The notes below the pieces were generated by a model. The model was not told where the DNA came from. It searched no databases and was given only the letters and a program-made list of their open reading frames with translations. The translations under genes and the position numbers were made by a program. Shown here piece by piece: positions 8,280 through 16,328 of a stretch of DNA of 22,687 nt (positions are counted from its first letter, which is position 1; each line of letters begins with the position of its first letter). This DNA comes from G020353115 sp964640125. GTDB taxonomy: Bacteria > Bacteroidota > Bacteroidia > Bacteroidales > VadinHA17. The stretch is taken from the NCBI GenBank assembly GCA_964640125.1, contig CAZXGG010000058.1, forward strand, positions 1 through 22,687, written 5' to 3'.

Positions 8280-9782
8280 TTGGCCCGTTTACCTGAATAC
8301 ACCACTGTCCGGTTAGAGCCTCTGGGTATTGTGAAAAAAATACCCAGAGGAGCATCACTCATTGATATACTCTTCCAGTACGGAATTGAGTTTCCCTGTG
8401 GCGGTAAGGGGACGTGTGGAAGATGTCGTATTACGGTCCGGGGTGGCAAACTAAGGACTGCCAAACAACACGATCAATATGCCAGGAAGCTGAACCTCCC
8501 GGAGAATGTTAAACTGGCGTGCATGTGCTTCGTGGACGAGCCGGTTGAACTTGAAATCGGACAGTTTGAGACCATAATTCTTGCTGATAATAGCGAGTTT
8601 AATTTCAAACCACGGGAAGGATTGGGGATAGCCATTGACCTGGGTACGACCACCATTGTGGGACAGCTTCTCAACCTGTCTGAAGGAAAAGTCATCAACG
8701 TCATATCAATGCTGAATTCCCAGTCAAGATATGGTGCCGATATCATGTCACGGGTTGATTTTGCCGTGAACCGGGAAGGACAGGAGATCCTGAATGAAAC
8801 GGTAAGAGGGGATATTTCTAACCTCATTCGTAAACTTTCCGGAGAGTTGACCGTGGGGCTTCGCCGGATCGTAATTGTCGGAAACAGCGTGATGCAACAT
8901 ACCTTTTGCAATCATGATCTCACGCCTTTATCAGCCTATCCATTTGAATCCCGGAAGCATGAATTTTTTGAATTCACTCCGGATCAACTGGGACTGGATC
9001 GCCTTTCGGGTTGCCAGATTACTTTTTATCCCTCCATTGGCAGCTTTGTCGGGAGCGACATATTAGCCGGGATCATGGCCACCGGTATGCACCGTCAGAA
9101 AAAAATCAACATCCTGATCGATCTCGGTACCAATGGCGAAATATGCATGGGAAACCGGGAGCGGATCCTGTGTGCCTCCACCGCAGCCGGACCGGCTTTC
9201 GAAGGCACCAACATTACCATGGGTATGACAGCATCTACCGGTGCAATATCCTCCGTTTCAATGAAAAATAACAGGCTATCATGCCATACCATTGGAAACG
9301 AAAAAGCACGCGGGATCTGCGGCAGCGGGATCATTGATGCGGTGGCACTGTTTCTCGAGCAGGGCTGGATTGACAGTACAGGTCAGATAAAAGGAAACAA
9401 CGATAAAATCTTTCTTGACGGAGAAGTGTTTCTGATCCAGAAGGATATCTATGAATTTCAGCTTGCCAAAGCAGCCATTGCTTCAGGAGTAGATATCCTT
9501 GCTGCTCAACTGGAAATAGAAAAACCGGAGATCGACAGTTTGTATATTGCCGGAGCATTTGGAAATTTTATCAATCTCGAGAATGCCGTTAGACTCGGTT
9601 TGCTGGAATTTCCTGTTGAACAGATCACCCGGTTCGGGAATACAGCCCTGATTGGTGCGAAAATGGCACTCTTTCAGGAACAAAAAGAGTGGGAGGAGAT
9701 ATTGAATATTACAACCCATCTCTCCCTGGAATCCTTCCGGGAATTCCAGGATGTATTTGTATCAAAAATGTTCTTTGACTGA
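8280..9782 (+). CDS. Reductive activator of corrinoid-dependent enzymes (2Fe-2S plus ASKHA ATPase, DUF4445/RACE type)
   Basis: Uses ATP and an electron from its iron-sulfur cluster to return an oxidised cobalamin protein to the active Co(I) state; cytoplasmic. The 500 residues show a ferredoxin-like 2Fe-2S domain with Cys40, Cys46, Cys49 and a fourth Cys at 81 or 83 (CGGKGTCGRC, LACMC), then an ASKHA ATPase: GIAIDLGTTTIVGQL at 116-130, NSVMQHTFC at 202-210, ILIDLGTNGEI at 278-288, AAGPAFEGTNITMGM at 302-316, ICGSGI at 346-351 and AGAFGNFINLENA at 424-436. The start is TTG 8280: an in-frame stop lies two codons earlier and no ATG precedes the ferredoxin domain. Its natural partner should be a corrinoid methyltransferase; the gene directly after it is a UroD-type start that has been cut (9828-9950), and an intact UroD-family gene lies at 16866. 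No corrinoid-binding protein is in view. Confidence 0.88.
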   Translation: MARLPEYTTVRLEPLGIVKKIPRGASLIDILFQYGIEFPCGGKGTCGRCRITVRGGKLRTAKQHDQYARKLNLPENVKLACMCFVDEPVELEIGQFETIILADNSEFNFKPREGLGIAIDLGTTTIVGQLLNLSEGKVINVISMLNSQSRYGADIMSRVDFAVNREGQEILNETVRGDISNLIRKLSGELTVGLRRIVIVGNSVMQHTFCNHDLTPLSAYPFESRKHEFFEFTPDQLGLDRLSGCQITFYPSIGSFVGSDILAGIMATGMHRQKKINILIDLGTNGEICMGNRERILCASTAAGPAFEGTNITMGMTASTGAISSVSMKNNRLSCHTIGNEKARGICGSGIIDAVALFLEQGWIDSTGQIKGNNDKIFLDGEVFLIQKDIYEFQLAKAAIASGVDILAAQLEIEKPEIDSLYIAGAFGNFINLENAVRLGLLEFPVEQITRFGNTALIGAKMALFQEQKEWEEILNITTHLSLESFREFQDVFVSKMFFD

Positions 9783-9827
9783 CCAGAGATAACTTCAGAC
9801 TGGGAAGCAATTTAAGCTAATGTTTAG

Positions 9828-9950
9828 ATGACCTCCCGAGAGCGCGTAATGAAAGCCATGAACATAAAGCATCCTTACCGGGTGCCTCTCATGTACCAGT
9901 TCAGTATCGGATTTATGAACCAACAATTGAAAAAAAATATGGTTACTATC
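9828..9950 (+). pseudogene. Truncated 5' end of a UroD-family methyltransferase gene
   Basis: The 41 codons before the sulfatase start read MTSRERVMKAMNIKHPYRVP, then LMYQFSIGFMNQQL. This is the usual opening of uroporphyrinogen-decarboxylase-like methyltransferases (compare SRSRLQKTLTHQAPDRIP at the start of the intact UroD protein at 16866). The remaining 300 or more residues are missing and the frame runs without a stop into the sulfatase. It sits 45 bases after the corrinoid activator, which is where such a partner gene would be expected. Translation from ATG 9828 would bury the sulfatase signal peptide, so this piece is best read as a leftover. Confidence 0.7.
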
Positions 9951-11393
9951 ATGAAAATCAAACGTAAAACATTCGTCATCCTTCTGGTAACATTATTAAT
10001 CAATTCTCTTCTAACCAGTTGTCGTGTTGGCACCAGTGAAAACGACACACCACCAAACATTATCCTTATCGTTGCCGATGACCTGGGGTATAATGAACTG
10101 GGGTGTTATGGTCAACAGATCATTAGAACACCTTTTATTGATCAACTGGCTGAAGATGGAATACGCTTCACCCAGTTTTACTCCGGCAGTCCTGTCTGCG
10201 CTCCATCACGTTGTGTCCTTATGACCGGGCAACATACCGGCCATGCCTTTATCCGCGACAATTTTGAAGTGAAAGGGGGTGACGGTTTCTGGGGTCAGAT
10301 GCCCCTGGCAGATAGTCTGATCACTATGGCTGAAATATTGAAAGGAAAAGGATACGCCACAGGAGCAATGGGTAAATGGGGTCTTGGAAAGGTCGGTTCG
10401 GAAGGGGATCCCAACAACCAGGGTTTCGACCTCTTCTTTGGATATAATTGCCAGCGTCACGCCCATAATCACTATCCCCGGTATCTCATCCGGAACCAGG
10501 ATACTGTCTGGCTGGAGGGTAATACCCGTGAATTGTACGGAGAACAGTATTCCCAGGACCTTTTTATCGAAGAGGCAAAAAAGTTCATCTCTGAAAACAG
10601 GGATAAGCCATTTTTCCTCTATCTGCCTTTTATCATACCACACCTGTCAATCCAGGTACCTGAAAAGAGCCTGGAAGAATACAAAGGAATAATTCCTGAA
10701 GAGGAGTATGTTCACCGGGGTTATCTTCAGCATCCTTTCCCGAGAGCAGGGTACGCTGCCATGATCACTCACATGGACAGGGGAATTGGTGAGATCCTTG
10801 ATCTTCTGGAAGAGCTGAGAATTGATGAGAACACACTGGTTATTTTTACATCCGATAACGGTCCGACTTATGACCGGCTCGGAGGATCTGATTCAAAATT
10901 TTTTAATAGTGCCGGACCCTTCAGGGGACTGAAAGGAAGTGTTTATGAAGGGGGAATCAGGGTGCCCCTGGTTGCATGCTGGCCGGGGAAAATTCAACCC
11001 GGATCGGTTGCTGATCATATTGGAGCATTCCAGGATCTGCTGCCCACACTTGCCGAAATTTCCGGTGCCGATTTCCCGGCAAACATCGATGGGATACCCT
11101 TTACCCCTACCCTGTGCGGAAAGGAAGATCAGAAAGAACATGAATACCTCTATATGGAATTTCCATCATACGGAGGACAGCAAATGGTGCGAATGGGAGA
11201 CTGGAAGGGTGTAAGACAGAACATTTTCAGTGACAGCCTGCACATTGAACTGTATAACCTGGCTGATGATATTGGTGAAACGAATGACATCTCCGAAGAC
11301 CATCCGGATATTGTAAAACGGATGGAGGAGATCATGCAGGCCACACGTGTTCCTTCGGGAGAGTTTCCGTTTTTAATCCTCGATGAGGATTAA
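9951..11393 (+). CDS. S1-type sulfatase lipoprotein (Cys-type formylglycine)
   Basis: Hydrolyses sulfate esters, most likely on a sulfated glycan, outside the cytoplasm. From ATG 9951 the protein has 480 residues with a signal peptide and lipobox Cys24 (LLTSC). The core has NIILIVADDLGYNELGCYG with metal-binding Asp43-Asp44, the maturation motif C-A-P-S-R at 83-87 in which Cys83 becomes formylglycine, GKWGLG at 141-146, HMDRGIG near 274-280 and the metal site FTSDNGP at 299-305. The length is usual for the class. The Cys-type motif needs an anaerobic or aerobic maturase, not seen here. An open frame reaches upstream to 9828, but those 41 codons belong to another family. The gene stops right at the left arm of the next element. 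The sulfated sugar position cannot be told from sequence alone. Confidence 0.92.
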   Translation: MKIKRKTFVILLVTLLINSLLTSCRVGTSENDTPPNIILIVADDLGYNELGCYGQQIIRTPFIDQLAEDGIRFTQFYSGSPVCAPSRCVLMTGQHTGHAFIRDNFEVKGGDGFWGQMPLADSLITMAEILKGKGYATGAMGKWGLGKVGSEGDPNNQGFDLFFGYNCQRHAHNHYPRYLIRNQDTVWLEGNTRELYGEQYSQDLFIEEAKKFISENRDKPFFLYLPFIIPHLSIQVPEKSLEEYKGIIPEEEYVHRGYLQHPFPRAGYAAMITHMDRGIGEILDLLEELRIDENTLVIFTSDNGPTYDRLGGSDSKFFNSAGPFRGLKGSVYEGGIRVPLVACWPGKIQPGSVADHIGAFQDLLPTLAEISGADFPANIDGIPFTPTLCGKEDQKEHEYLYMEFPSYGGQQMVRMGDWKGVRQNIFSDSLHIELYNLADDIGETNDISEDHPDIVKRMEEIMQATRVPSGEFPFLILDED

Positions 11394-11429
11394 GTTAAAA
11401 GTTAATTGTTAAATGTTAATTGTTAAATG
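11394..11429. repeat. Left arm of inverted repeat, built of 7-bp units, before first four-helix gene
   Basis: The stretch is a run of 7-base units beginning GTT (GTTAAAA, GTTAATT, GTTAAAT and so on, five in phase). Bases 11401-11429 are complementary to 11860-11888 at 25 of 29 positions by hand count. It starts directly after the sulfatase stop codon and ends just before ATG 11435. Confidence 0.8.
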
Positions 11430-11434
11430 TTTAC

Positions 11435-11866
11435 ATGACGAAGAAAATTAGAAGTTTTGAGGATTTGGAATGCTGGAAAGCTTGTAGAGAAGTAAGACTA
11501 TTTATCCAAAGTCTGATCAAAAATTTCCCGGAAGAAGAAAAATTTGCTTTAACGGATGGTATGAGAAGGGCATCTTATTCAATCACAGAGAATATTGCCG
11601 AAGGTTATGGTCGTTATCATTTCCAGGAAAACATTCAGTTTTGCAGACAAAGTAGAGGGTCACTCTATGAAATTAAAGATCAACTCATTAGTGCACATGA
11701 TAACAATTACATATCTGAGGAGGATCAAGCAAAGGGGCAAAAATTGATAATGATTGCACTGGCACTATTAAATGGATATATAAATTATCTGAATAAAGCA
11801 AAATCGAGGAATCAGAAACCAGATGAGAACATTACAGCAGAAGATATTGAAGAATATAACATTTAA
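11435..11866 (+). CDS. Four-helix-bundle protein of the 23S rRNA intervening-sequence (IVS) family, copy 1
   Basis: A 143-residue, soluble, helix-rich protein without signal peptide. Family signs are SFEDLECWKACREVRLF at the start, LTDGMRRASYSITENIAEGYGR in the middle and ENIQFCRQSRGSLYEIKDQL, followed by LLNGYINYL. The family is known from open frames inside inserted sequences of bacterial 23S rRNA genes and is related in fold to the Avd protein of diversity-generating retroelements; its biochemical role is not settled. ATG 11435 is chosen over the in-frame TTG 11420 because the conserved part starts at once after it and TTG lies within the repeat arm. Base use is richer in A and T than in the glycosidase genes around it. 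It is a clear paralogue of 13339-13767, with the most conserved part between residues 5 and 85. Confidence 0.88.
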   Translation: MTKKIRSFEDLECWKACREVRLFIQSLIKNFPEEEKFALTDGMRRASYSITENIAEGYGRYHFQENIQFCRQSRGSLYEIKDQLISAHDNNYISEEDQAKGQKLIMIALALLNGYINYLNKAKSRNQKPDENITAEDIEEYNI

Positions 11867-11889
11867 CATTTTTCATTTAACCATTAACT
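11858..11889. repeat. Right arm of inverted repeat after first four-helix gene
   Basis: Units of seven bases (CATTTAA, CATTTTT, CATTTAA, CCATTAA) form the reverse complement of the left arm with four mismatches in 29. The arm overlaps the last codons of the four-helix gene and ends 13 bases before the fucosidase start at 11902. Confidence 0.8.
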
Positions 11890-11901
11890 AAAACCATTTG
11901 C

Positions 11902-13263
11902 ATGAAAGTAAAATTTCTCTACCTGGCTTTTCAATTTATCATATTTGCTGCACAATTCGCCAATCCCCAATCCTTCAATGGTGGCGGGGAAGTCAATCCC
12001 GGACTTAAAACCCATCAGGAATCCCTGGAGCAATGGAGAGATATGCGGTTTGGAATGTTCATCCACTGGGGACCGGTAACGCTCCGGGGAACCGAGATAG
12101 GATGGTCGCGTGGACCCCAGGTGCCGATTGAAGAGTATGATCAACTCTACAAAGAGTTCAACCCGGTTTTGTTTGATGCTGCCAGATGGGTTCAGATCGC
12201 GAAAGAAGCAGGGATGAAATACCTGATCATTACTACGAAACACCATGATGGTTTTTCCCTCTGGGATTCAAAATACACAGATTATGATATTGCTTCCACA
12301 CCCTATGAAAAAGATATTATCAGGCAACTTTCTGATGAATGTAAAAAACAGGGTATCCTGTTTGGGACATATTACTCCATACTTGACTGGCATCATCCGG
12401 ATTACACCACAAGGTATGGCGGAGATCCGAGACCGGTTGAGGAATCTGATATGACCCGGTATATTCCCTACCTGCATGGCCAGGTGGAAGAATTGATCAC
12501 AGAATACGGTACAAACATCCTCTGGTTTGACGGGCAATGGGAGGATTCCTGGACACATGAAGAAGGGATGAAACTCTACCAGCATTGCCGGAATCTTCGG
12601 AACGATATCCTGATAAACAACAGGGTGGATAAAGGGCGTTTCGCCGGAAAAGATATCAGGGAATCGATATATGCCGGTGATTTTGGCACACCGGAACAAA
12701 AGATCGGGGAATTCAACCTGGGATTCCCCTGGGAATCCTGCATTACCATTTGCAAACAGTGGGCATGGAAGCCCAACGACTCACTAAAATCCAGGAAGGA
12801 ATGCATCCAGACTCTTGCATTAACAGCGGGAGGAAATGGGAATCTCCTGCTGAACGTTGGCCCAATGATGGATGGTAGAATCGAACAGCGGCAGATTGAC
12901 CGCCTGAAGGAGATTGGGGAATGGTTAAATAAATATGGTGAATCAATCTATGGGACCCGGGGAGGTCCGTTTAAACCCCAACACTGGATCGCGTCTACAC
13001 ATAAAGGGAACAAGATCTATATTCACCTGCTAAAATGGCCGGATGGAGAATTAATCCTGCCTGTGATAAAAAGTGTTAAAGTCAAAGGTGTAGAATTGCT
13101 GAAAGACAAAACGCTGACCTTTGAACAAAAAAAGGGAGAAATAGTGATCCACCTGCCGGAGGAGCCTGTCGATCCGGATGACACGGTTCTTGTGATTGAA
13201 CTGGATAAACCCCTGGAAGGTTTTACCCCACTGAACGTGCCGGAACATATTCTGAAGAAATAA
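11902..13263 (+). CDS. GH29 alpha-L-fucosidase, exported, second copy
   Basis: A 453-residue fucosidase with a hydrophobic signal segment (FLYLAFQFIIFAAQFA). It carries MRFGMFIHWGP at 48-57, TTKHHDGFSLWDS at 111-123, the nucleophile Asp210 in NILWFDGQW, FGTPEQ at 261-266 with Glu265 a candidate acid/base, FPWESC at 275-280 and LLLNVGP. A small C-terminal beta domain follows (about 370-440). The overall layout and the WFDGQW form of the nucleophile motif fit GH29, but loops near the active site (LRGTEIGWSRGP in place of QWGVVESWSICSE) differ from the first fucosidase, suggesting a different linkage or aglycone. It is bracketed by the two four-helix elements, both in the same direction. Confidence 0.92.
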   Translation: MKVKFLYLAFQFIIFAAQFANPQSFNGGGEVNPGLKTHQESLEQWRDMRFGMFIHWGPVTLRGTEIGWSRGPQVPIEEYDQLYKEFNPVLFDAARWVQIAKEAGMKYLIITTKHHDGFSLWDSKYTDYDIASTPYEKDIIRQLSDECKKQGILFGTYYSILDWHHPDYTTRYGGDPRPVEESDMTRYIPYLHGQVEELITEYGTNILWFDGQWEDSWTHEEGMKLYQHCRNLRNDILINNRVDKGRFAGKDIRESIYAGDFGTPEQKIGEFNLGFPWESCITICKQWAWKPNDSLKSRKECIQTLALTAGGNGNLLLNVGPMMDGRIEQRQIDRLKEIGEWLNKYGESIYGTRGGPFKPQHWIASTHKGNKIYIHLLKWPDGELILPVIKSVKVKGVELLKDKTLTFEQKKGEIVIHLPEEPVDPDDTVLVIELDKPLEGFTPLNVPEHILKK

Positions 13264-13306
13264 AATGACCGGAATGACTATGTCGCCCCTGCCTGGACAG
13301 GATGCA

Positions 13307-13340
13307 GTTACAAGTTATTAGTTATAAGTGTATAAGTTAT
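13307..13340. repeat. Left arm of inverted repeat before second four-helix gene
   Basis: Phased units beginning GTT (GTTACAA, GTTATTA, GTTATAA) with one 8-base unit (GTGTATAA). Bases 13313-13339 are complementary to 13788-13814 at 25 of 27 positions. The start codon of the gene (13339) sits at the arm's end. The short stretch 13264-13306 before it holds only a CCTGCCTGGACAGG-like palindrome. Confidence 0.82.
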
Positions 13341-13767
13341 GAAATCAAAAAAGATAACGAGTTTTGAGGATCTGGAATGTTGGAAGGCGTGCAGAAAAGT
13401 AAGGATTTTTATAATGGACCTGGTTAAAAAATTCCCTGAGGAAGAAAAATATTCTTTAACGGATGGCATGAAAAGAGCGTCACGATCTGCAACTGAAAAC
13501 ATAGCAGAGGGGTTTGGACGATATCATTTCCAGGAGAATATCCAATTTTGTCGCCATAGCAGAGGCTCCTTGCATGAACTTATTGATCAGCTTATTACTG
13601 CTTTAGACGAAAATTACATAAACCAGAAGGAATTCAACAGTGGAAAGGATTTGATTAGTAATGCTATGGGACTACTCAATGGTTACATTAATTATCTGAA
13701 CAAAGCCAAAGCTAAATACAAAAGTAATACCTATACAGCCGAAGATTTAACAGCCTATAACACATAA
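13339..13767 (+). CDS. Four-helix-bundle protein of the 23S rRNA IVS family, copy 2
   Basis: A 142-residue paralogue of the protein at 11435, sharing SFEDLECWKACR, the block from FPEEEK to LTDGM, ATENIAEGFGRYHFQENIQFCR and LLNGYINYLNKAKAK, with many silent and amino-acid differences; the copies are therefore not recent duplicates. No signal peptide or membrane segment is present. Function is unknown, as for the family. The gene lies between arms whose sequence differs from that of copy 1 although the 7-base phasing is the same. It is AT-rich compared with the glycosidase genes on either side. Confidence 0.88.
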   Translation: MKSKKITSFEDLECWKACRKVRIFIMDLVKKFPEEEKYSLTDGMKRASRSATENIAEGFGRYHFQENIQFCRHSRGSLHELIDQLITALDENYINQKEFNSGKDLISNAMGLLNGYINYLNKAKAKYKSNTYTAEDLTAYNT

Positions 13768-13780
13768 ACAAGTAAAATAA

Positions 13781-13814
13781 CAACTTATAACTTATATACT
13801 TATAACTCATAACT
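13781..13814. repeat. Right arm of inverted repeat after second four-helix gene
   Basis: Read on the - strand the arm gives GTTATGA, GTTATAA, GTATATAA, GTTATAA: the same 7-base phasing as the left arm with the single 8-base unit in the same place. One of the two mismatches to the left arm would be a G-U pair in RNA. It ends six bases before the next gene's ATG at 13821. Confidence 0.82.
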
Positions 13815-13820
13815 CCCCCC

Positions 13821-16265
13821 ATGAAACATGTCATCATTCTTTGCATCGCCATATTAATTATAGGCTCCTGTTCCATCAAGCATCACAACCTGGAAACAGA
13901 GCATCTTTCAATGAGCATTAACCAGAAGGGCTGTATCACTTCCCTGGTTGATAAAACAACTGAGAGAGACTATTTCCCGAAGGATCAGGAATCCTCACTG
14001 CTCAGCATCAGGATAGAAGGGCAATATGAGACTCCTTCCTCAGCCCTGTTCAATGAATCCGATCAAACCATCGTGCTGCATTTTTCTAAAAACCTTGCAG
14101 ATGCTACGATCCGGTTTGAAGAAAAAAAGAGCCATATCACCGTTGAATTGGTATCTCTCGAACCTTCTGAAAAGACCGAACTTGTTCTGTGGGGCCCGTT
14201 TCCAACCACTATTAGTAAAACCATCGGTGAATCGGTGGGTGTGGTAAGGGATGACAATTTTGCGATAGGCATACAGTCTTTGAATTTGAAAACACTGGGT
14301 GGTTACCCTACCCATGAAGACGACTCAGAACCGTCCTACAATATTTTCTCAACATCCAGTTACGTTGATGTCAGTGATAGTATTGAAATCCTTTACCGGG
14401 GTCAAACAGCCCGGGCATCCGAATCCGGCAGTATTCTTCAGGCTTACTGCAGGAACAGGGATAAGGACAGGGTAATTCCTGTCTGGAAGCATGAACGGTA
14501 TTTTGTACCGGCGTTTGAGGATGGTGGTGTTACGGGCTCAAAAATCGCATTTTTCGGATCTCCTGCCGATCAGGCATTATCCATACTGGAGGAGATTGAA
14601 ATTGAGGAGAACCTGCCACACCCGTTGATCGATGGGGAATGGGGCAAGACTTCTCCGGGTGCAACGGCTGCATACCTGATCGTTGATTTTGGTGAGGATA
14701 ACCTGGATGAGGCGTTGAATCTCGTGAAAAAAGCGGGATTGAGATACTTATATCATGGCAGTCCGTTTGCGAACTGGGGTCATTTCGATTTACGTGAAGA
14801 ATTTTTTCCTGATAACTGGGAAAGCCTGAAACGATGTGTCGAGAGAGCCGAAAAACAGGGCATCCGGATTGGTGTTCATACCCTTTCAAACTTCATAACC
14901 ACCAATGATCCGTATGCGACTCCGATACCCGATCCCCGGCTTGCAAGAGTAGGCGAAAGTAAATTGGTAAAAGATATTGACGAAGCATCAACCAATATTG
15001 AGATCGAGAGTCCTGATTTCTTTAACCAGATGGAGAACAATAACCTTCATGCTGCTGTCATTGGAAATGAGATCATCCGGTACAACCGTGTATCTGAGAA
15101 TCCACCATGGGAACTGATGGATTGCGAACGGGGAGCATTTGCCACACAGGCATCTTCCCATGAAGCAGGTTCAACAATAGGCAAACTGATGGATCATGCA
15201 TATAAAACATTCCTGACCGACAATTCACTTTCAGAGGAGATGGCGAAAAGGATTGCTGACCTGTTTAACCAGACCGGGCTTCGCCAGATCTCTTTCGACG
15301 GATTGGAAGGCAACTGGTCAACTGGTATGGGGCAGTATAGCAGGCAGCGTTTTGTGAAGTTCTGGTATGATCACCTGAATCCGGAGTTGCAGGGGAAAGT
15401 CATTACCGATGCCAGCAATCCAGGACACTTCTTCTGGCACATGTTTACAAGGATGAACTGGGGTGAACCGTGGTATGCGGGATTTCGGGAAAGCCAAACA
15501 CAGCTACGGCTGTTGAACCAGGATTTCTTTCACCGTAACCTGATGCCAGCCATGCTGGGGTGGTTCCGCATGTCACCGGAGACCAGCATTGAAGATATTG
15601 AATGGTTGCTTGCACGGGCGGCAGGATTCGATGCCGGTTTTTGCCTGGTTACATCACCCGGGATTGTTGATAAGAACGGGCATGGTGATGAAATCCTTCA
15701 GGCGATAAAAGAGTGGGAGACTCTTCGCATGGGGAATGCATTCAATAACGACCAGAAACGATTGATGCAGGACATAAACAGGGAATTCCACCTCGAAAAA
15801 CTGTCTGAAAAAAGCTGGCACTGGAATCCTGTTCATGCCAGCCTGAAGAACGACCATCCAAGGTCAGACAAACAACCCGGAGAGCCTTCTGCAACAACAT
15901 TCAATTTTACCAATCCATACGGAGAGCAGCAACTTCAATATACCATCAAACTGGTTACTGATTCTCCATCCGTGAGGTTTTCGGATATTTCAATTGAATT
16001 TGATCAATTTAAAACCATTACTATCCGGACCTCGATCAGTCCAGGTGAAATTCTGCAATACAGAGGGGATGGTAAAGTAATCCTTTTCGACAGTTCGTGG
16101 AATATCCTCCGGCAGATACCTGCCGATTCCCTGGTGGCAGGATCCGGAGACCATGAAATCCTGTTTGACGGTAAATTTACAGGAGATGGAGAAGCAACGG
16201 TTCGGATAGAATTCCGGGTTGTGGGAAGTGCTGAGGTTATTGAGATGAATGATTTTCAAAAATAA
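13821..16265 (+). CDS. Large lipoprotein, probable glycoside hydrolase of unassigned family
   Basis: An 814-residue lipoprotein (lipobox Cys17, LIIGSC). I do not recognise the family. Residues 30-260 look like a beta-sandwich of the sort found before catalytic barrels (NQKGCITSLVDKTTERDY). About 280-640 look like a TIM barrel: YLIVDFG, GLRYLYHGSPFANWG, GIRIGVHTLSNFIT, the candidate catalytic motif ISFDGLEGNW with Asp493 and Glu496, VITDASNPGHFFWHMF, and GFDAGFCLVTSPG. Inside the barrel, 405-456 (GNEIIRYNRV, CERGAFATQASSHEAG) seem to be an inserted beta domain. The C-terminal 700-814 again form strands. Its place between a fucosidase, a sulfatase and a GH2 enzyme supports a role in glycan breakdown, but the substrate cannot be named. 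Confidence 0.55.
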   Translation: MKHVIILCIAILIIGSCSIKHHNLETEHLSMSINQKGCITSLVDKTTERDYFPKDQESSLLSIRIEGQYETPSSALFNESDQTIVLHFSKNLADATIRFEEKKSHITVELVSLEPSEKTELVLWGPFPTTISKTIGESVGVVRDDNFAIGIQSLNLKTLGGYPTHEDDSEPSYNIFSTSSYVDVSDSIEILYRGQTARASESGSILQAYCRNRDKDRVIPVWKHERYFVPAFEDGGVTGSKIAFFGSPADQALSILEEIEIEENLPHPLIDGEWGKTSPGATAAYLIVDFGEDNLDEALNLVKKAGLRYLYHGSPFANWGHFDLREEFFPDNWESLKRCVERAEKQGIRIGVHTLSNFITTNDPYATPIPDPRLARVGESKLVKDIDEASTNIEIESPDFFNQMENNNLHAAVIGNEIIRYNRVSENPPWELMDCERGAFATQASSHEAGSTIGKLMDHAYKTFLTDNSLSEEMAKRIADLFNQTGLRQISFDGLEGNWSTGMGQYSRQRFVKFWYDHLNPELQGKVITDASNPGHFFWHMFTRMNWGEPWYAGFRESQTQLRLLNQDFFHRNLMPAMLGWFRMSPETSIEDIEWLLARAAGFDAGFCLVTSPGIVDKNGHGDEILQAIKEWETLRMGNAFNNDQKRLMQDINREFHLEKLSEKSWHWNPVHASLKNDHPRSDKQPGEPSATTFNFTNPYGEQQLQYTIKLVTDSPSVRFSDISIEFDQFKTITIRTSISPGEILQYRGDGKVILFDSSWNILRQIPADSLVAGSGDHEILFDGKFTGDGEATVRIEFRVVGSAEVIEMNDFQK

Positions 16266-16301
16266 CACACACCCCCTACCCCTCTTAATAGAGGGGAGAA
16301 C
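16266..16301. repeat. Left arm of inverted repeat before DUF559 gene
   Basis: CACACACCCCC followed by TACCCCTCTTAATAGAGGGG. It is the inverted counterpart of 16711-16748: both have an outer ACACACCCC-type part and an inner CCCCTCT..AGAGGGG hairpin (here 16279-16296). It starts directly after the stop codon of the preceding gene. Confidence 0.8.
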
Positions 16302-16328
16302 ATTTTTACGAAACCTCTACTATCTTAA

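Noticed and set aside
11394..13814. Diversity-generating retroelement, because four-helix proteins resemble Avd
   Set aside because: No reverse transcriptase, template repeat or variable repeat could be found in the window.
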